A DNA stretch of 59,075 nt from Acidimicrobiales bacterium. GTDB lineage: Bacteria; Actinomycetota; Acidimicrobiia; Acidimicrobiales; JAHEJN01. Location of the stretch: contig JAHEJN010000010.1 of the NCBI GenBank assembly GCA_024638845.1, forward strand, positions 1 to 59,075. Reading direction: 5' to 3'. The first letter of the stretch is position 1; every line of letters begins with the position of its first letter. The translations under genes and the position numbers were made by a program. Positions 18,921 to 27,352 of the stretch are shown piece after piece. Below the pieces are notes generated by a model that was not told the origin of the DNA, searched no databases, and saw only the letters and a list, made by a program, of their open reading frames with translations.

Positions 18921-19583
18921 ATGTCGTCTGTACCCCCCCGTCGGCGGATTCCCGAAGCGACGGTTGCCCGGCTTCCCGTCTACCAGCGCAGCCTCACCGA
19001 GCTCCGTGAGGGTGGCGTGGCGACGGTCTCGTCGGAGCAGCTCGCCGACCTCGCCGGTGTGAACGCCGCGAAGGTCCGCAAGGATCTCTCCTATCTCGGC
19101 TCCTACGGCACTCGAGGGGTGGGGTACGAAGTCGAGTATCTCCTGTTCCAGATGAACCGCGAGCTCGGCCTGTCGCAAGATCTCGGTGTGGTCATCGTCG
19201 GCATGGGAAACCTGGGCCAGGCGCTGGCCAACTACGGCGGATTCGGAGAACGCGGCTTTCCGGTGGGTGCCCTCGTCGACACCGACGCGACGAAGGTCGG
19301 AAACGTGGTGCACGGCCACACGGTGCAGCATCTCGACGACCTCGAGGACATCGTCGGGAAGGGGCGCATCCGGATCGGCATCATCGCTACCCCGGTCGAG
19401 GCGGCGCAGAACGTGGCCGATCTGTTGGTGGGTGCCGGTGTCGAGTCGATCCTGAACTTCGCACCGACGACGGTGCATGTGCCCGAGGGCGTCACGTTGC
19501 GCAAGGTCGACCTCGCTCTCGAGCTCCAGATCCTGGGTTTCTATCAGCATCGCGACGCACCCGACGCGGCGGTCGAGGCCTGA
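18921..19583 (+). CDS. rex: Redox-sensing transcriptional repressor Rex
   Basis: NADH/NAD+-sensing repressor of respiratory genes. The N-terminal winged helix contains RIPEATVARLPVYQRSL and the recognition region NAAKVRKDLSYLGSYGTRGVGY; the C-terminal Rossmann domain begins VVIVGMGNLGQALANYGGF. ATG 18921 leaves 8 bases after the TAGCGT hexamer; ATG 18918 immediately before it is equally possible. The product is about 220 residues. Rex upstream of hem genes is the Streptomyces arrangement, and the nuo and b6-type complex genes in this window are plausible targets. Confidence 0.93.
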   Translation: MSSVPPRRRIPEATVARLPVYQRSLTELREGGVATVSSEQLADLAGVNAAKVRKDLSYLGSYGTRGVGYEVEYLLFQMNRELGLSQDLGVVIVGMGNLGQALANYGGFGERGFPVGALVDTDATKVGNVVHGHTVQHLDDLEDIVGKGRIRIGIIATPVEAAQNVADLLVGAGVESILNFAPTTVHVPEGVTLRKVDLALELQILGFYQHRDAPDAAVEA

Positions 19584-19584
19584 G

Positions 19585-20226
19585 ATGGCCGCCGACGAGC
19601 CGGTTCCGCTCTATCCGGTGAATCTCCGCCTGTCGGGGCGACGGTGTCTTCTCGTGGGTGGCGGTCGGCGGGCGCTGGGTCCGGTCGGCGATCTTCTCGC
19701 GGTCGGAGCCCGTGTCGACGTGGTTGCGCCGCAGGTACTCGACGAGATCGCCGTACTCGACGGCGTCTCGGTGCAGCGACGCCCCTATCGACACCACGAC
19801 GTGGTCGGGTACCGCCTGGTGGTGACCGCCACCGCCGATCCCGAGGTGAATCGTCGAGTCGTCGCCGACGGCGACGAGGCGGGCGTGCTGGTTGCCTCCC
19901 TCGACGATCCCGAAACCGGAACTGCCACCCTGCCCGCGGTCGTTCGGCGGGGCTCGATCGTCGTCACGGTGGGAACGAACGGGCCCGACGACGCGTTCAC
20001 CCGGTGGATGCAACGATGGTACGAAGGCGAGCTCGGTGCCGAGTACGAGGATCTTCGCGCCGTCTTGTCCGAAGTGCGCGACGAGATGGTCGCCCGCGGC
20101 GTGGCAACCGACGTTTCCGGTTGGCAGTTCGCCCTCGATTCGGGGATGCTTGAACTGATACGCGCCGGCCGTACCGCCGACGCCAAGGAGAGACTCCGGA
20201 AGTGTCTGTCGTCGTCATCGGTGTGA
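19585..20226 (+). CDS. Precorrin-2 dehydrogenase / siroheme synthase N-terminal-type protein
   Basis: NAD-dependent oxidation of precorrin-2 to sirohydrochlorin, with possible ferrochelation. The 213 residues begin PLYPVNLRLSGRRCLLVGGG (the CysG-N/Met8 nucleotide-binding fold), followed by VVTATADPEVNRRVVAD, ATLPAVVRRGSIVVTVGTNG and a helical C-terminal part. It starts one base after the rex stop codon region and overlaps hemA by 25 bases. With the methyltransferase domain downstream it would complete a route from uroporphyrinogen III to siroheme. Confidence 0.88.
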   Translation: MAADEPVPLYPVNLRLSGRRCLLVGGGRRALGPVGDLLAVGARVDVVAPQVLDEIAVLDGVSVQRRPYRHHDVVGYRLVVTATADPEVNRRVVADGDEAGVLVASLDDPETGTATLPAVVRRGSIVVTVGTNGPDDAFTRWMQRWYEGELGAEYEDLRAVLSEVRDEMVARGVATDVSGWQFALDSGMLELIRAGRTADAKERLRKCLSSSSV

Positions 20227-21464
20227 ACCACCGAACCGCGCCGCTCGAGCTGCTCGAGCGCACCGCCATCGTCGAGGCGCGCCTCGACAAGGCCATCACC
20301 GCCGTGTCGCAGTGCGCCAACGTGAGCGAGACGGTGGTGCTGTCCACCTGCAACCGGACCGAGGTGTACGTTCTGGCCGAGCGCTTCCACGGAGCGTTCC
20401 AGGATGTACGCGACACCCTGTGCGAGATCGCGTCGGTGAGCCCCGAGGAGCTCAGCGATCACCTGTACGTCCATTACGACGAGGAGGCTGTCCGTCACCT
20501 GTTCCGGGTGTCGTCCGGTCTCGACTCGGCGGTCCTCGGCGAGCATGAGATCCAGGGTCAGGTGAAGGCGGCATGGGAGCGCGCTCACGCCGACGAGGTG
20601 ACGGGCACCGCACTCAACGGGGTCTTCCAACACGCGCTGGCGGTGGGCAAGAGGGCGCGTACCGAGACCGCCATCGCCCGCAATGTCGCCTCGCTCAGTC
20701 AGGCCGCCGTTGCGATGGCCGTCGAACGATTGGGCAGCCTTGCCGGCAAGCACGTTCTCGTGCTCGGTGCCGGTGACATGGGTGAGGGCATGGTTGCCCG
20801 GCTGGCCGACGCCGACGTCGAGCTGGTGGTGGCCAACCGGACGTGGGAGCGAGCGGTGAACCTGGCCGATGTGGTGAACGGCCGAGCGGCCAAGCTCGCC
20901 GACCTCCGCGTCGAGCTGATCGCGGCCGACGTGGTACTGACGTCGACCGGCGCCACCGAGATGCTCGTCGAGTTCGCCGACCTGAGCGACGCGATGCGTC
21001 AGCGTGCCGATCGTCCGATGCTCGTGGTCGACATCGCCGTGCCCAGGGACATCGATCCGACGGCGGGAACCATTCCCGGTGTCACCCTTCTCGACATGGA
21101 CGATCTCCGGCTCTTCGCCCAGGCCGGAATCGCCGAGCGGGAGAAGGAGGTCGCCGAGGTCAATGCCATCATCGAGGCCGAGCTCGATCAGTACATCGTC
21201 CGATCGTCGGCTCGCGAGGTGGCGCCCCTCATCGCCGAGTTCCGTCGCCAGGCCGATCTCCTGCGCGACGCCGAGCTCGCTGCGTCAGCCGGACGCCTGG
21301 CCGAGATGAGCGATCGAGACCGTGAGCTGCTCGAGCGGGTCGTGAACCGTGTCATCGGCAAGCTGCTGCACCAGCCGACGACCCGTCTGAAGGGTGCGGC
21401 AGGCACGGCCCGCGGTGAGCGCCTGGCCGAAGCGCTGCGCGACCTCTTCGACATCCACGAGTGA
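20202..21464 (+). CDS. hemA: Glutamyl-tRNA reductase
   Basis: NADPH reduction of glutamyl-tRNA to glutamate-1-semialdehyde, start of the C5 tetrapyrrole pathway. The 420 residues start VVVIGVNHRTAPLELLER, contain the catalytic Cys in VVLSTCNRTEVY, EHEIQGQVKAAW, the NADPH fold LVLGAGDMGEGM and the C-terminal dimerisation helices. GTG 20202 lies inside the preceding gene, so translation is coupled. The stop overlaps hemC (GTGA). Confidence 0.96.
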   Translation: MSVVVIGVNHRTAPLELLERTAIVEARLDKAITAVSQCANVSETVVLSTCNRTEVYVLAERFHGAFQDVRDTLCEIASVSPEELSDHLYVHYDEEAVRHLFRVSSGLDSAVLGEHEIQGQVKAAWERAHADEVTGTALNGVFQHALAVGKRARTETAIARNVASLSQAAVAMAVERLGSLAGKHVLVLGAGDMGEGMVARLADADVELVVANRTWERAVNLADVVNGRAAKLADLRVELIAADVVLTSTGATEMLVEFADLSDAMRQRADRPMLVVDIAVPRDIDPTAGTIPGVTLLDMDDLRLFAQAGIAEREKEVAEVNAIIEAELDQYIVRSSAREVAPLIAEFRRQADLLRDAELAASAGRLAEMSDRDRELLERVVNRVIGKLLHQPTTRLKGAAGTARGERLAEALRDLFDIHE

Positions 21465-22315
21465 CCGTCGTCATCCGAGCGGCCACGAGATCGAGCCCGT
21501 TGGCCCGGTGGCAGACCGATCATGTGGCCCAGCTCTTGGCCGCCGTCGACCGCACCATCGTGGTCGAGGCTGTCGTCGTGTCGACCGAGGGCGACCGCCG
21601 AATCGACGTACCGATCCACACCATGGGCGGCAAGGGTGTCTTCTCCAAGGAGGTGCAGGACGCGGTCCTCGATGGTCGCGCCGACATCGCGGTGCACTCG
21701 GCCAAGGATCTCCCCGGGGTCACCCTGCCGGGCCTGCGCCTGGCCGCCGTGCCCGAACGGGCCGATCCCCGCGACGCATTGGTGGGGGCGTCGCTCGACG
21801 GGCTCGCCGCAGGGGCAACGGTGGCCACCGGATCCGTGCGACGGCGAGCCCAGCTCCTTCGATTGCGGCCCGATCTCGCGATCGTCGAGCTGCGCGGCAA
21901 CATCCACACCCGGCTCGCCAGGGTGGGCGAGGTCGCAGCCATCGTCATGGCGGCCGCCCCGCTCGATCGTCTCGACCTCGACCGTGACGACGCCTATCGG
22001 CTCGACACCACCGTCATGCTGCCGCAGGCCGGTCAGGGAGCGCTCGCCGTCGAGTGTCGATTCGATGATTCCCTCGCCGATCTACTGGCCGAGATCGAGC
22101 ACGCCCCGACGCGGTGGGCAGTCGACAGCGAACGGGCGTTCCTGGCCGAGCTCGGGGGCGACTGCGATCTGCCGGCGGCAGCCCATGCCACTGTCGACGG
22201 CCTCGACCTCACGCTCACCGGCTTCCTGGCGACTGCCGCCGACCCGTACACGCAGGCGGGTACCGATCCGGAGGCGATCGGTCGTTCCGTCGCACGCCAC
22301 CTCGTGGCCTCGTAG
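21461..22315 (+). CDS. hemC: Porphobilinogen deaminase (hydroxymethylbilane synthase)
   Basis: Polymerises four porphobilinogens to hydroxymethylbilane on a dipyrromethane cofactor. The 284 residues have IRAATRSSPLARWQTD, GGKGVFSKEVQDAVLDG, AVHSAKDLP, GSVRRRAQLL and LPQAGQGALAVE. The cofactor-binding Cys lies in ELGGDCDLPAAAHA, where the usual PxGA is PAAA. GTG 21461 overlaps the hemA stop by four bases. hemB, which makes the substrate, is not in the window. Confidence 0.95.
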   Translation: MTVVIRAATRSSPLARWQTDHVAQLLAAVDRTIVVEAVVVSTEGDRRIDVPIHTMGGKGVFSKEVQDAVLDGRADIAVHSAKDLPGVTLPGLRLAAVPERADPRDALVGASLDGLAAGATVATGSVRRRAQLLRLRPDLAIVELRGNIHTRLARVGEVAAIVMAAAPLDRLDLDRDDAYRLDTTVMLPQAGQGALAVECRFDDSLADLLAEIEHAPTRWAVDSERAFLAELGGDCDLPAAAHATVDGLDLTLTGFLATAADPYTQAGTDPEAIGRSVARHLVAS

Positions 22316-22318
22316 CCT
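22313..22318 (+). promoter_or_regulatory. Possible -10 TAGCCT for the cobA–hemD fusion gene, leaderless type
   Basis: TAGCCT ends 6 bases before the GTG at 22325 and, like the hpt element, contains the stop codon of the upstream gene (hemC). It may be an internal promoter of the hem block. Confidence 0.35.
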
Positions 22319-22324
22319 GGCTCG

Positions 22325-23776
22325 GTGACGGTCTACCTGGTCGGGGCTGGTCCCGGCGACCCCGGATTGCTGACGGTCAGAGGTGCGCAGCTCCTCGCCG
22401 AGGCCGACGCCGTGGTGTACGACGGACCGGTCGACTCGCAACTACTCGCCGTGGCGCCGGCGCGGGCCGAGCGAATCGACGTCACCGGGCAGAGCGAGCG
22501 GCCGCCGATGACCCACGACGACGTGAGCCGACTCTTGGTCGAGCTCGGCCGCGTCCACCGTGTCGTCGTCCGCCTGGCGTCCGGCGACCCGTTCGTCTTC
22601 TCGAGCGGCGGCGACGAGGCCGGCGCGCTACGCGATGCGGGCGTGGCGTTCGAGGTCGTGCCCGGCGTCATCGCGGCGCTTGCCGCTCCGGCGTACGCCG
22701 GCCTGTCGCTGACGCTGCCACGGATCACCGCGTCGTTCACGGTGCTCTCGGCGACCGAAGCAAGCCACTCTCCTGTCGACTGGGAGGCCATCGCCCGTAC
22801 CGGCGGCACCCTGGTCCTCCTCGGCGACGCCACGAGCATTCCGCCCATCGTCGAGCGCTTGTCGGCCGCAGGCCTGTCCGGAGAGACGCCGGTGGTTTCG
22901 GTGCAGCGGGGCACGCGGCCCGATCAGGGCACGGTTCGATCAACCCTCGCAGGTCTGGCTCGCGATGCGCCCGACGTGCCGTCGGTGATCGTGATCGGCG
23001 ACGGTTCGGCGAGCGACCTCCGTTGGTTCGAGAAGCGCCCGCTGTTCGGGTGCAAGGTGGTGGTCACCCGCAGCCGTGCCCAGGCGTCCTCACTTTCGAG
23101 CCAGCTCCGCGAGCTCGGCGCCGAGGTGGTCGAGGTCCCCACCATTGCCATAGCCGAGCCGAGCGACGGCGGAGCCGCTCTGCACGAGGCCGCCCGGCGC
23201 ATCGGCGACTACGACTGGCTGGTGGTCACGTCCCCCAACGGCGCTCGACGCACGATGGGGGCGCTCGTCGACGCCCGTGCGCTCGGCGGCGTCAAGGTCG
23301 CGGCGATCGGGCCGGCCACGGCCCAGGCGCTGGCCGAGTCGAAGCTCGTCGCCGATCTCGTACCGGCCGAGTACGTCGCCGAGTCTCTGCTCGCCGCGCT
23401 GGGGACGCCCCCGGCCGGGGGTGGTCGCATCCTCGTCTCCCGAGCGGCAGTGGCACGAGATGTCCTGCCCGATGGCCTGGCGGCGGCGGGGTGGGACGTC
23501 GACGTCGTCGAGGCGTACCGCACCGTACGACCCGAACCCACCGATCGGCAGCGAAGCGAGCTCGCCGATGCCGATGTGGTCACCTTCACGTCCTCGTCGA
23601 CGGTCACCAACTTCGTCACGGCGTTCGACACCGAGTCGGTTCCCCCGACCGTGGCCTGCATCGGCCCTGTCACCGCGGCCACCGCACGCGATCTCGGTCT
23701 CACGGTCGACGTCGAGGCCTCGGTGCACACCATCGACGGACTGGTCGACGCGCTCCTCGAGCTCACCGCCCCGTGA
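22325..23776 (+). CDS. Fusion: uroporphyrinogen-III C-methyltransferase-like domain + uroporphyrinogen-III synthase
   Basis: A 483-residue bifunctional protein. The first half (about 1-235) is a tetrapyrrole methylase: VYLVGAGPGDPGLLTVRGA, VRLASGDPFVFSSGGDEAG and VVPGVIAALAAPAYAGL. The second half, from VVVTRSRAQASSLSSQL, is a HemD fold with VVTSPNGARRTM, ILVSRAAVARDVLP and VTFTSSSTVTNFV. Such fusions are common in actinobacterial hem operons. The methylase motifs deviate from consensus (LASGDP for LKGGDP, FSSGG for FGRGG), so its activity is less certain than that of the HemD half. Confidence 0.88.
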   Translation: MTVYLVGAGPGDPGLLTVRGAQLLAEADAVVYDGPVDSQLLAVAPARAERIDVTGQSERPPMTHDDVSRLLVELGRVHRVVVRLASGDPFVFSSGGDEAGALRDAGVAFEVVPGVIAALAAPAYAGLSLTLPRITASFTVLSATEASHSPVDWEAIARTGGTLVLLGDATSIPPIVERLSAAGLSGETPVVSVQRGTRPDQGTVRSTLAGLARDAPDVPSVIVIGDGSASDLRWFEKRPLFGCKVVVTRSRAQASSLSSQLRELGAEVVEVPTIAIAEPSDGGAALHEAARRIGDYDWLVVTSPNGARRTMGALVDARALGGVKVAAIGPATAQALAESKLVADLVPAEYVAESLLAALGTPPAGGGRILVSRAAVARDVLPDGLAAAGWDVDVVEAYRTVRPEPTDRQRSELADADVVTFTSSSTVTNFVTAFDTESVPPTVACIGPVTAATARDLGLTVDVEASVHTIDGLVDALLELTAP

Positions 23777-24420
23777 CCGCAGCGATCCTCTTCGACTTCG
23801 ATGGCACGATCATCGACACCGAGTGGCCGGTGTACGAGTCGATCCGCCTCGAGTTCGAACGGGCCGGACGTGAATTCCCGTTGTCGGCGTGGCAGGCGAT
23901 CGTCGGCACCGACGGCGATCTCGACTGGTTGGGCGAGCTGCAGCGCACGCTCGGCGACGCCTTCGATGCCGAGGCGATCCAGACCCGCCGTCGGGCAGCG
24001 CGCGACACCATGCTCCACGCACAGGGGCTACGGAGCGGCGTGCTCGACCTCCTCGACGGGGCTCGCGAACGGTCGCTCGGTCTGGCCGTGGCATCGAGCT
24101 CACCTCGCTCGTGGGTCGAACACCACCTGCACCGCATCGAGCTCGCGCATCACTTCCACGCCGTCCGAACACTCGACGATGTCGAGCGGGTGAAGCCGGC
24201 CCCCGATCTGTTCTTCGCCGCGGCCGAAGCCCTCGGAGTCGAATCCAGCAACTGCGTGGCCATCGAGGATTCGCCCCATGGCGCCACCGCCGCGCGTGAG
24301 GCCGGCGCGCGAGTGATCGTGGTTCCCAACCGCATCACTGCCGGCGGTGACTTCCGCGCCGCTCACCTCGTGGCCGACTCGCTGGCTGCACCCGAGGTCA
24401 GGACGTTCCTCGGGTGGTAG
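23773..24420 (+). CDS. HAD-superfamily hydrolase (beta-phosphoglucomutase-like)
   Basis: The 215-residue protein has the nucleophile motif FDFDGTIIDTEWPV, motif II in AVASSSPRSWVEHHL, the motif III lysine in VKPAPDLFFAAAEALG and motif IV CVAIEDSPHGATAA, with a helical cap between motifs I and II. This places it in HAD subfamily I (phosphatases and phosphoglucomutases of small phosphorylated metabolites). GTG 23773 overlaps the hemD stop by four bases, so it is the last gene of the hem operon. It occupies the position where many actinobacteria have hemB; its substrate is unknown. Confidence 0.85.
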   Translation: MTAAILFDFDGTIIDTEWPVYESIRLEFERAGREFPLSAWQAIVGTDGDLDWLGELQRTLGDAFDAEAIQTRRRAARDTMLHAQGLRSGVLDLLDGARERSLGLAVASSSPRSWVEHHLHRIELAHHFHAVRTLDDVERVKPAPDLFFAAAEALGVESSNCVAIEDSPHGATAAREAGARVIVVPNRITAGGDFRAAHLVADSLAAPEVRTFLGW

Positions 24421-24430
24421 CCGGGCGGGC

Positions 24431-25408
24431 TCAGTCGCGGGTCACGTCGGTCAGCAGGGAAGCAGCGAAGGTCATCGCCTCGGCGTTGTCGGAGGCGAGC
24501 GCGACGCCGAGGCCACTCGTCCAGGTGCTCATGAACGATCGGGTCTTGCCCGTTCGGCTCGACAAGGCGACGTGAGGGACACCCGCCAATACGCACAGGA
24601 TGTGCCCGTGCAATCGATCGCCGACGGCGACGCGCCCGCCGGCCAACAGCTCGATGCCGTGGGCGACGCGAGCCTCGGCGAGGTCGCGATACACGGGTCC
24701 CCGGCGGCCCGGGTCGAACCGTGGCGATCGTGACTCGGAAGCCTGGCGGCTCGCGGGGTCGGGCAGCGCAAGCCAGTCGAACACCTCCCAGTCGTCCGGG
24801 AGGCCGGCGGGCGGGGGATGGAGCCGCTCCCGGTCGGTGCGGGCCAACCATCGCACCGGGACCCTGATCGGGCCCCGACGATCGATCGGTCCGAGACCGA
24901 AGGCCGTGTCGGGGGTCAGGAGCACGTCGGCGAACTGCTCGGCGACGAGCTCGTGACTGGCAAGGTCGCGGACGTGCAGCTCGAAGCCACCGTGGCGCCG
25001 GGCCTTCTCGGCGAAGGACTCGAGTCGGGCCGGGTCCTCGAACCACACGCCCTGGGCAGTCTGCACGATGCGATGGTCGGGGAAGTCGACGACGACCGCC
25101 TCGCGGGTCTGCTGAGCCGGATACTGATCGCCGAAGTTGCCGCCACCGGTGATGAGGATGGTGTCGTCGGGGCGAAGAGCCTGGGCCAATGCCCCCGGGT
25201 CGTAGTTGGCCCATTCGCACTCGTGCACGATGTCGGCGCCGACTCGACCGAGCGAGGCGACGAGCCCGAGCCAGAGCGCGGCATCCCCGACGTTGGTGTG
25301 GTTGGGGAAGTTGAGCAGGGCGACCCGACCGCCCGGGCCGACCGCGCCGGCCGTCGCGGCATCGACCAGCGTGCAGAGTTCGGCGATCAGCGTTGCTCGG
25401 CCGGGCAT
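24431..25408 (-). CDS. Polysaccharide pyruvyl transferase family protein
   Basis: The 325-residue protein matches the family that adds pyruvate ketals to exopolysaccharide sugars: an N-terminal LLNFPNHTNVGDAALWLG, then DTILITGGGNFGDQYPAQQ, VQTAQGVWFEDP, VLLTPDTAFGLG, and the C-terminal VGDRLHGHILCVLAGVPHVAL. ATG 25408 follows a reverse-strand TAGAGT by 7 bases; longer readings of the frame run across the hemL promoter and are rejected. It is divergent from hemL and convergent with the HAD gene, with no other cell-wall or polysaccharide gene nearby. Confidence 0.82.
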   Translation of the reverse strand: MPGRATLIAELCTLVDAATAGAVGPGGRVALLNFPNHTNVGDAALWLGLVASLGRVGADIVHECEWANYDPGALAQALRPDDTILITGGGNFGDQYPAQQTREAVVVDFPDHRIVQTAQGVWFEDPARLESFAEKARRHGGFELHVRDLASHELVAEQFADVLLTPDTAFGLGPIDRRGPIRVPVRWLARTDRERLHPPPAGLPDDWEVFDWLALPDPASRQASESRSPRFDPGRRGPVYRDLAEARVAHGIELLAGGRVAVGDRLHGHILCVLAGVPHVALSSRTGKTRSFMSTWTSGLGVALASDNAEAMTFAASLLTDVTRD

Positions 25409-25415
25409 TGCGAGC

Positions 25416-25421
25416 ACTCTA
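25416..25421 (-). promoter_or_regulatory. -10 element TAGAGT for pyruvyl transferase gene, leaderless type
   Basis: On the reverse strand TAGAGT is followed by 7 bases (GCTCGCA) and the ATG at 25408. It is divergent from the hemL promoter 44 bases away. Confidence 0.5.
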
Positions 25422-25464
25422 CATCCGGCCTCACCGCCCAGGATTCCCTGGCGGTCGCGGTCCG

Positions 25465-25470
25465 TACACT
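25465..25470 (+). promoter_or_regulatory. -10 element TACACT for hemL, leaderless type
   Basis: TACACT is followed by 7 bases (CGGCGGT) and the hemL ATG at 25478; no Shine-Dalgarno is possible in that space. Confidence 0.5.
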
Positions 25471-25477
25471 CGGCGGT

Positions 25478-26737
25478 ATGAGTCACACCAATGTCGATCT
25501 GTTCGAGCGGGGCAAGGCCGTGATGCCCGGTGGGGTCAACTCGCCGGTGCGGTCCTTCGCCTCGGTGGGTGGCACGCCCTACTTCGTCGATCACGCCGAG
25601 GGCGCCCATGTCTGGGACGTCGAGGGCAACCGGTACATCGACTACGTGATGAGCTACGGACCAGGGATCCTCGGTCATGCCCATCCGGTGGTGGTCGACG
25701 CGATCACCGCTGCGGTGGCCGAGGGGACCTCGTACGGCGCACCGACGCTCGGCGAGGTCGAGATGGCCGAAGAGCTCGTCGCACGGGTTCCGGGCCTCGA
25801 GATGATCCGCCTGGTGTCGAGCGGCACCGAGGCGGCGATGTCGGCCATTCGCCTCGCACGGGGAGCCACCGGCCGCGACAAGATCGTCAAGTTCGCCGGT
25901 CACTACCACGGCCACGCCGATCCGCTTCTGGCCGCCGGTGGGAGCGGGGTGGCCAACCAGGGCCTCTCGGGCTGTGACGGTGTTCCCGATGGCGCGGTGG
26001 CCGACACCATCGTGGTGCCGTGGAATGTCGTACCCGAGCTCGACGACTCGATTGCGGCCCTCGCCGTCGAACCGATACCGGCCAACATGGGTCTGGTCCC
26101 GGCTCGCGAGGGTTTCCTGGAGGAGCTGCGGGACGCGTGCGACGCGGCCGGGGTCCTGCTGCTGTTCGACGAGGTCATCACCGGGTTCCGAGTCGCCCGC
26201 GGCGGTGCCACCGAGCGATTCGGCGTCCAGCCCGATGTCTGGTGCTTCGGCAAGGTGATCGGCGGCGGCCTTCCCGTCGGTGCCTACGGCGCCTCGCGCG
26301 AGGTCATGGGCCACATCGCTCCGTTGGGCGGCGTCTACCAGGCCGGCACCCTCTCGGGGAACCCGCTCGCCACTGCCGCCGGGTTGGCCCAGCTGCGCCA
26401 GCTCGACGACGAGGCCTACACCCAGCTCGAACGCACGGCCATCCGCTTGGCCGACGGACTCACCGCAGCGTTCGATGCGGCCGGTGTGGCTGCTGTGGTG
26501 CCGAGGGTCGGCCCGCTCGTCGGACTGTTCTTCACCGATCGTCAGCCCACCGATTTCGACGAGGCGAAAGCGGCGGCCGACAACGGCGTGTATCCCCGTT
26601 TCTTCCACGGGATGCTCGAGCGGGGCGTGGCCCTGGCCCCCGGACCGTACGAGGCGTTGTTCCCCAGCCTCGCCCACGAGGACTCGATCATCGACGAGAC
26701 GATCGCGACGGCAGCCGAGGTGGCCCAGGGCCTGTGA
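25478..26737 (+). CDS. hemL: Glutamate-1-semialdehyde 2,1-aminomutase
   Basis: PLP enzyme producing 5-aminolevulinate from glutamate-1-semialdehyde, the product of HemA. The 419 residues include KAVMPGGVNSPVRSF, DYVMSYGPGILGHAHP, LVSSGTEAAMSAIRLAR, FDEVITGFRVARGG and the PLP-lysine region WCFGKVIGGGLPVGAYGA, then YQAGTLSGNPLA. ATG 25478 is fixed by homology and by the TACACT hexamer 7 bases upstream. It lies separate from the rex–hem operon behind its own promoter, and its stop is followed at once by the end of a reverse-strand membrane gene. Confidence 0.96.
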   Translation: MSHTNVDLFERGKAVMPGGVNSPVRSFASVGGTPYFVDHAEGAHVWDVEGNRYIDYVMSYGPGILGHAHPVVVDAITAAVAEGTSYGAPTLGEVEMAEELVARVPGLEMIRLVSSGTEAAMSAIRLARGATGRDKIVKFAGHYHGHADPLLAAGGSGVANQGLSGCDGVPDGAVADTIVVPWNVVPELDDSIAALAVEPIPANMGLVPAREGFLEELRDACDAAGVLLLFDEVITGFRVARGGATERFGVQPDVWCFGKVIGGGLPVGAYGASREVMGHIAPLGGVYQAGTLSGNPLATAAGLAQLRQLDDEAYTQLERTAIRLADGLTAAFDAAGVAAVVPRVGPLVGLFFTDRQPTDFDEAKAAADNGVYPRFFHGMLERGVALAPGPYEALFPSLAHEDSIIDETIATAAEVAQGL

Positions 26738-27352
26738 CTAGGTCGTCGCCGTCGCCGCTCTCGGACCGAAGAGCCGCACGCCGACCATCGCCCCGAGAAT
26801 GCCGCCGCTCGTCGAGAGCACGAGGTCACCGATGGTGTCACCGTAGGTGAGGCCGAGCCCGCCGCCTGCGCCCGTCTCGTCGACGGCCCACTCCATGATC
26901 TCCCAGGCGACGATGGCCAGCGCGCCGAACCCGGCACCGAGCAGTACCGCGTCGAGCCTCGAGTCGGTGCGCCGGAAACGGAAGGCCTGGAAGGCGCCCA
27001 CCAGGAGCACCCAGTTCACGAAGTGGAGGATGTCGTCGGTGCCCGACCAAGTGTCGTAGATGCCCAACAGATTGCCGAGTGTGTCGACCAGGAACGGGGC
27101 GACGACCAGGGCATCGGCGGTGTGCGGATACGGCGAGCGGCGATGACGACGGAACCGCTCGACCAGCGGTACCACCGCGGCAGACCCGACGAAGAGCGGC
27201 ACCCGCATGCCCATCGCCTTGCCCTCGAGGTGATCGAAGGGCAGGGTGAGGGCGAACACGAAGGCCAGGACGATCGCCGCCTTCATGCCGTAGTTGACCC
27301 GCCGGGCCCACACGGTCCGGTCGTAGGCCTCGACCCGCGTCGAGGTGGTCAT
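26738..27352 (-). CDS. Polytopic membrane protein, YjdF/DUF2238-like
   Basis: The 204-residue protein has about five to six membrane helices. The segments [27 protein letters not shown] and [19 protein letters not shown] resemble the conserved loops of the YjdF/DUF2238 group, whose function is unknown. ATG 27352 overlaps the pgi stop by four bases, so it is translated after pgi; longer frames extend into pgi without homology. It ends against the hemL stop codon. Confidence 0.68.
   Translation of the reverse strand: MTTSTRVEAYDRTVWARRVNYGMKAAIVLAFVFALTLPFDHLEGKAMGMRVPLFVGSAAVVPLVERFRRHRRSPYPHTADALVVAPFLVDTLGNLLGIYDTWSGTDDILHFVNWVLLVGAFQAFRFRRTDSRLDAVLLGAGFGALAIVAWEIMEWAVDETGAGGGLGLTYGDTIGDLVLSTSGGILGAMVGVRLFGPRAATATT

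Noticed and set aside
25409-26677. Upstream extension of the pyruvyl transferase frame
   Set aside because: It would run antisense through hemL and across its promoter; the ATG at 25408 has homology and a leaderless-type hexamer.
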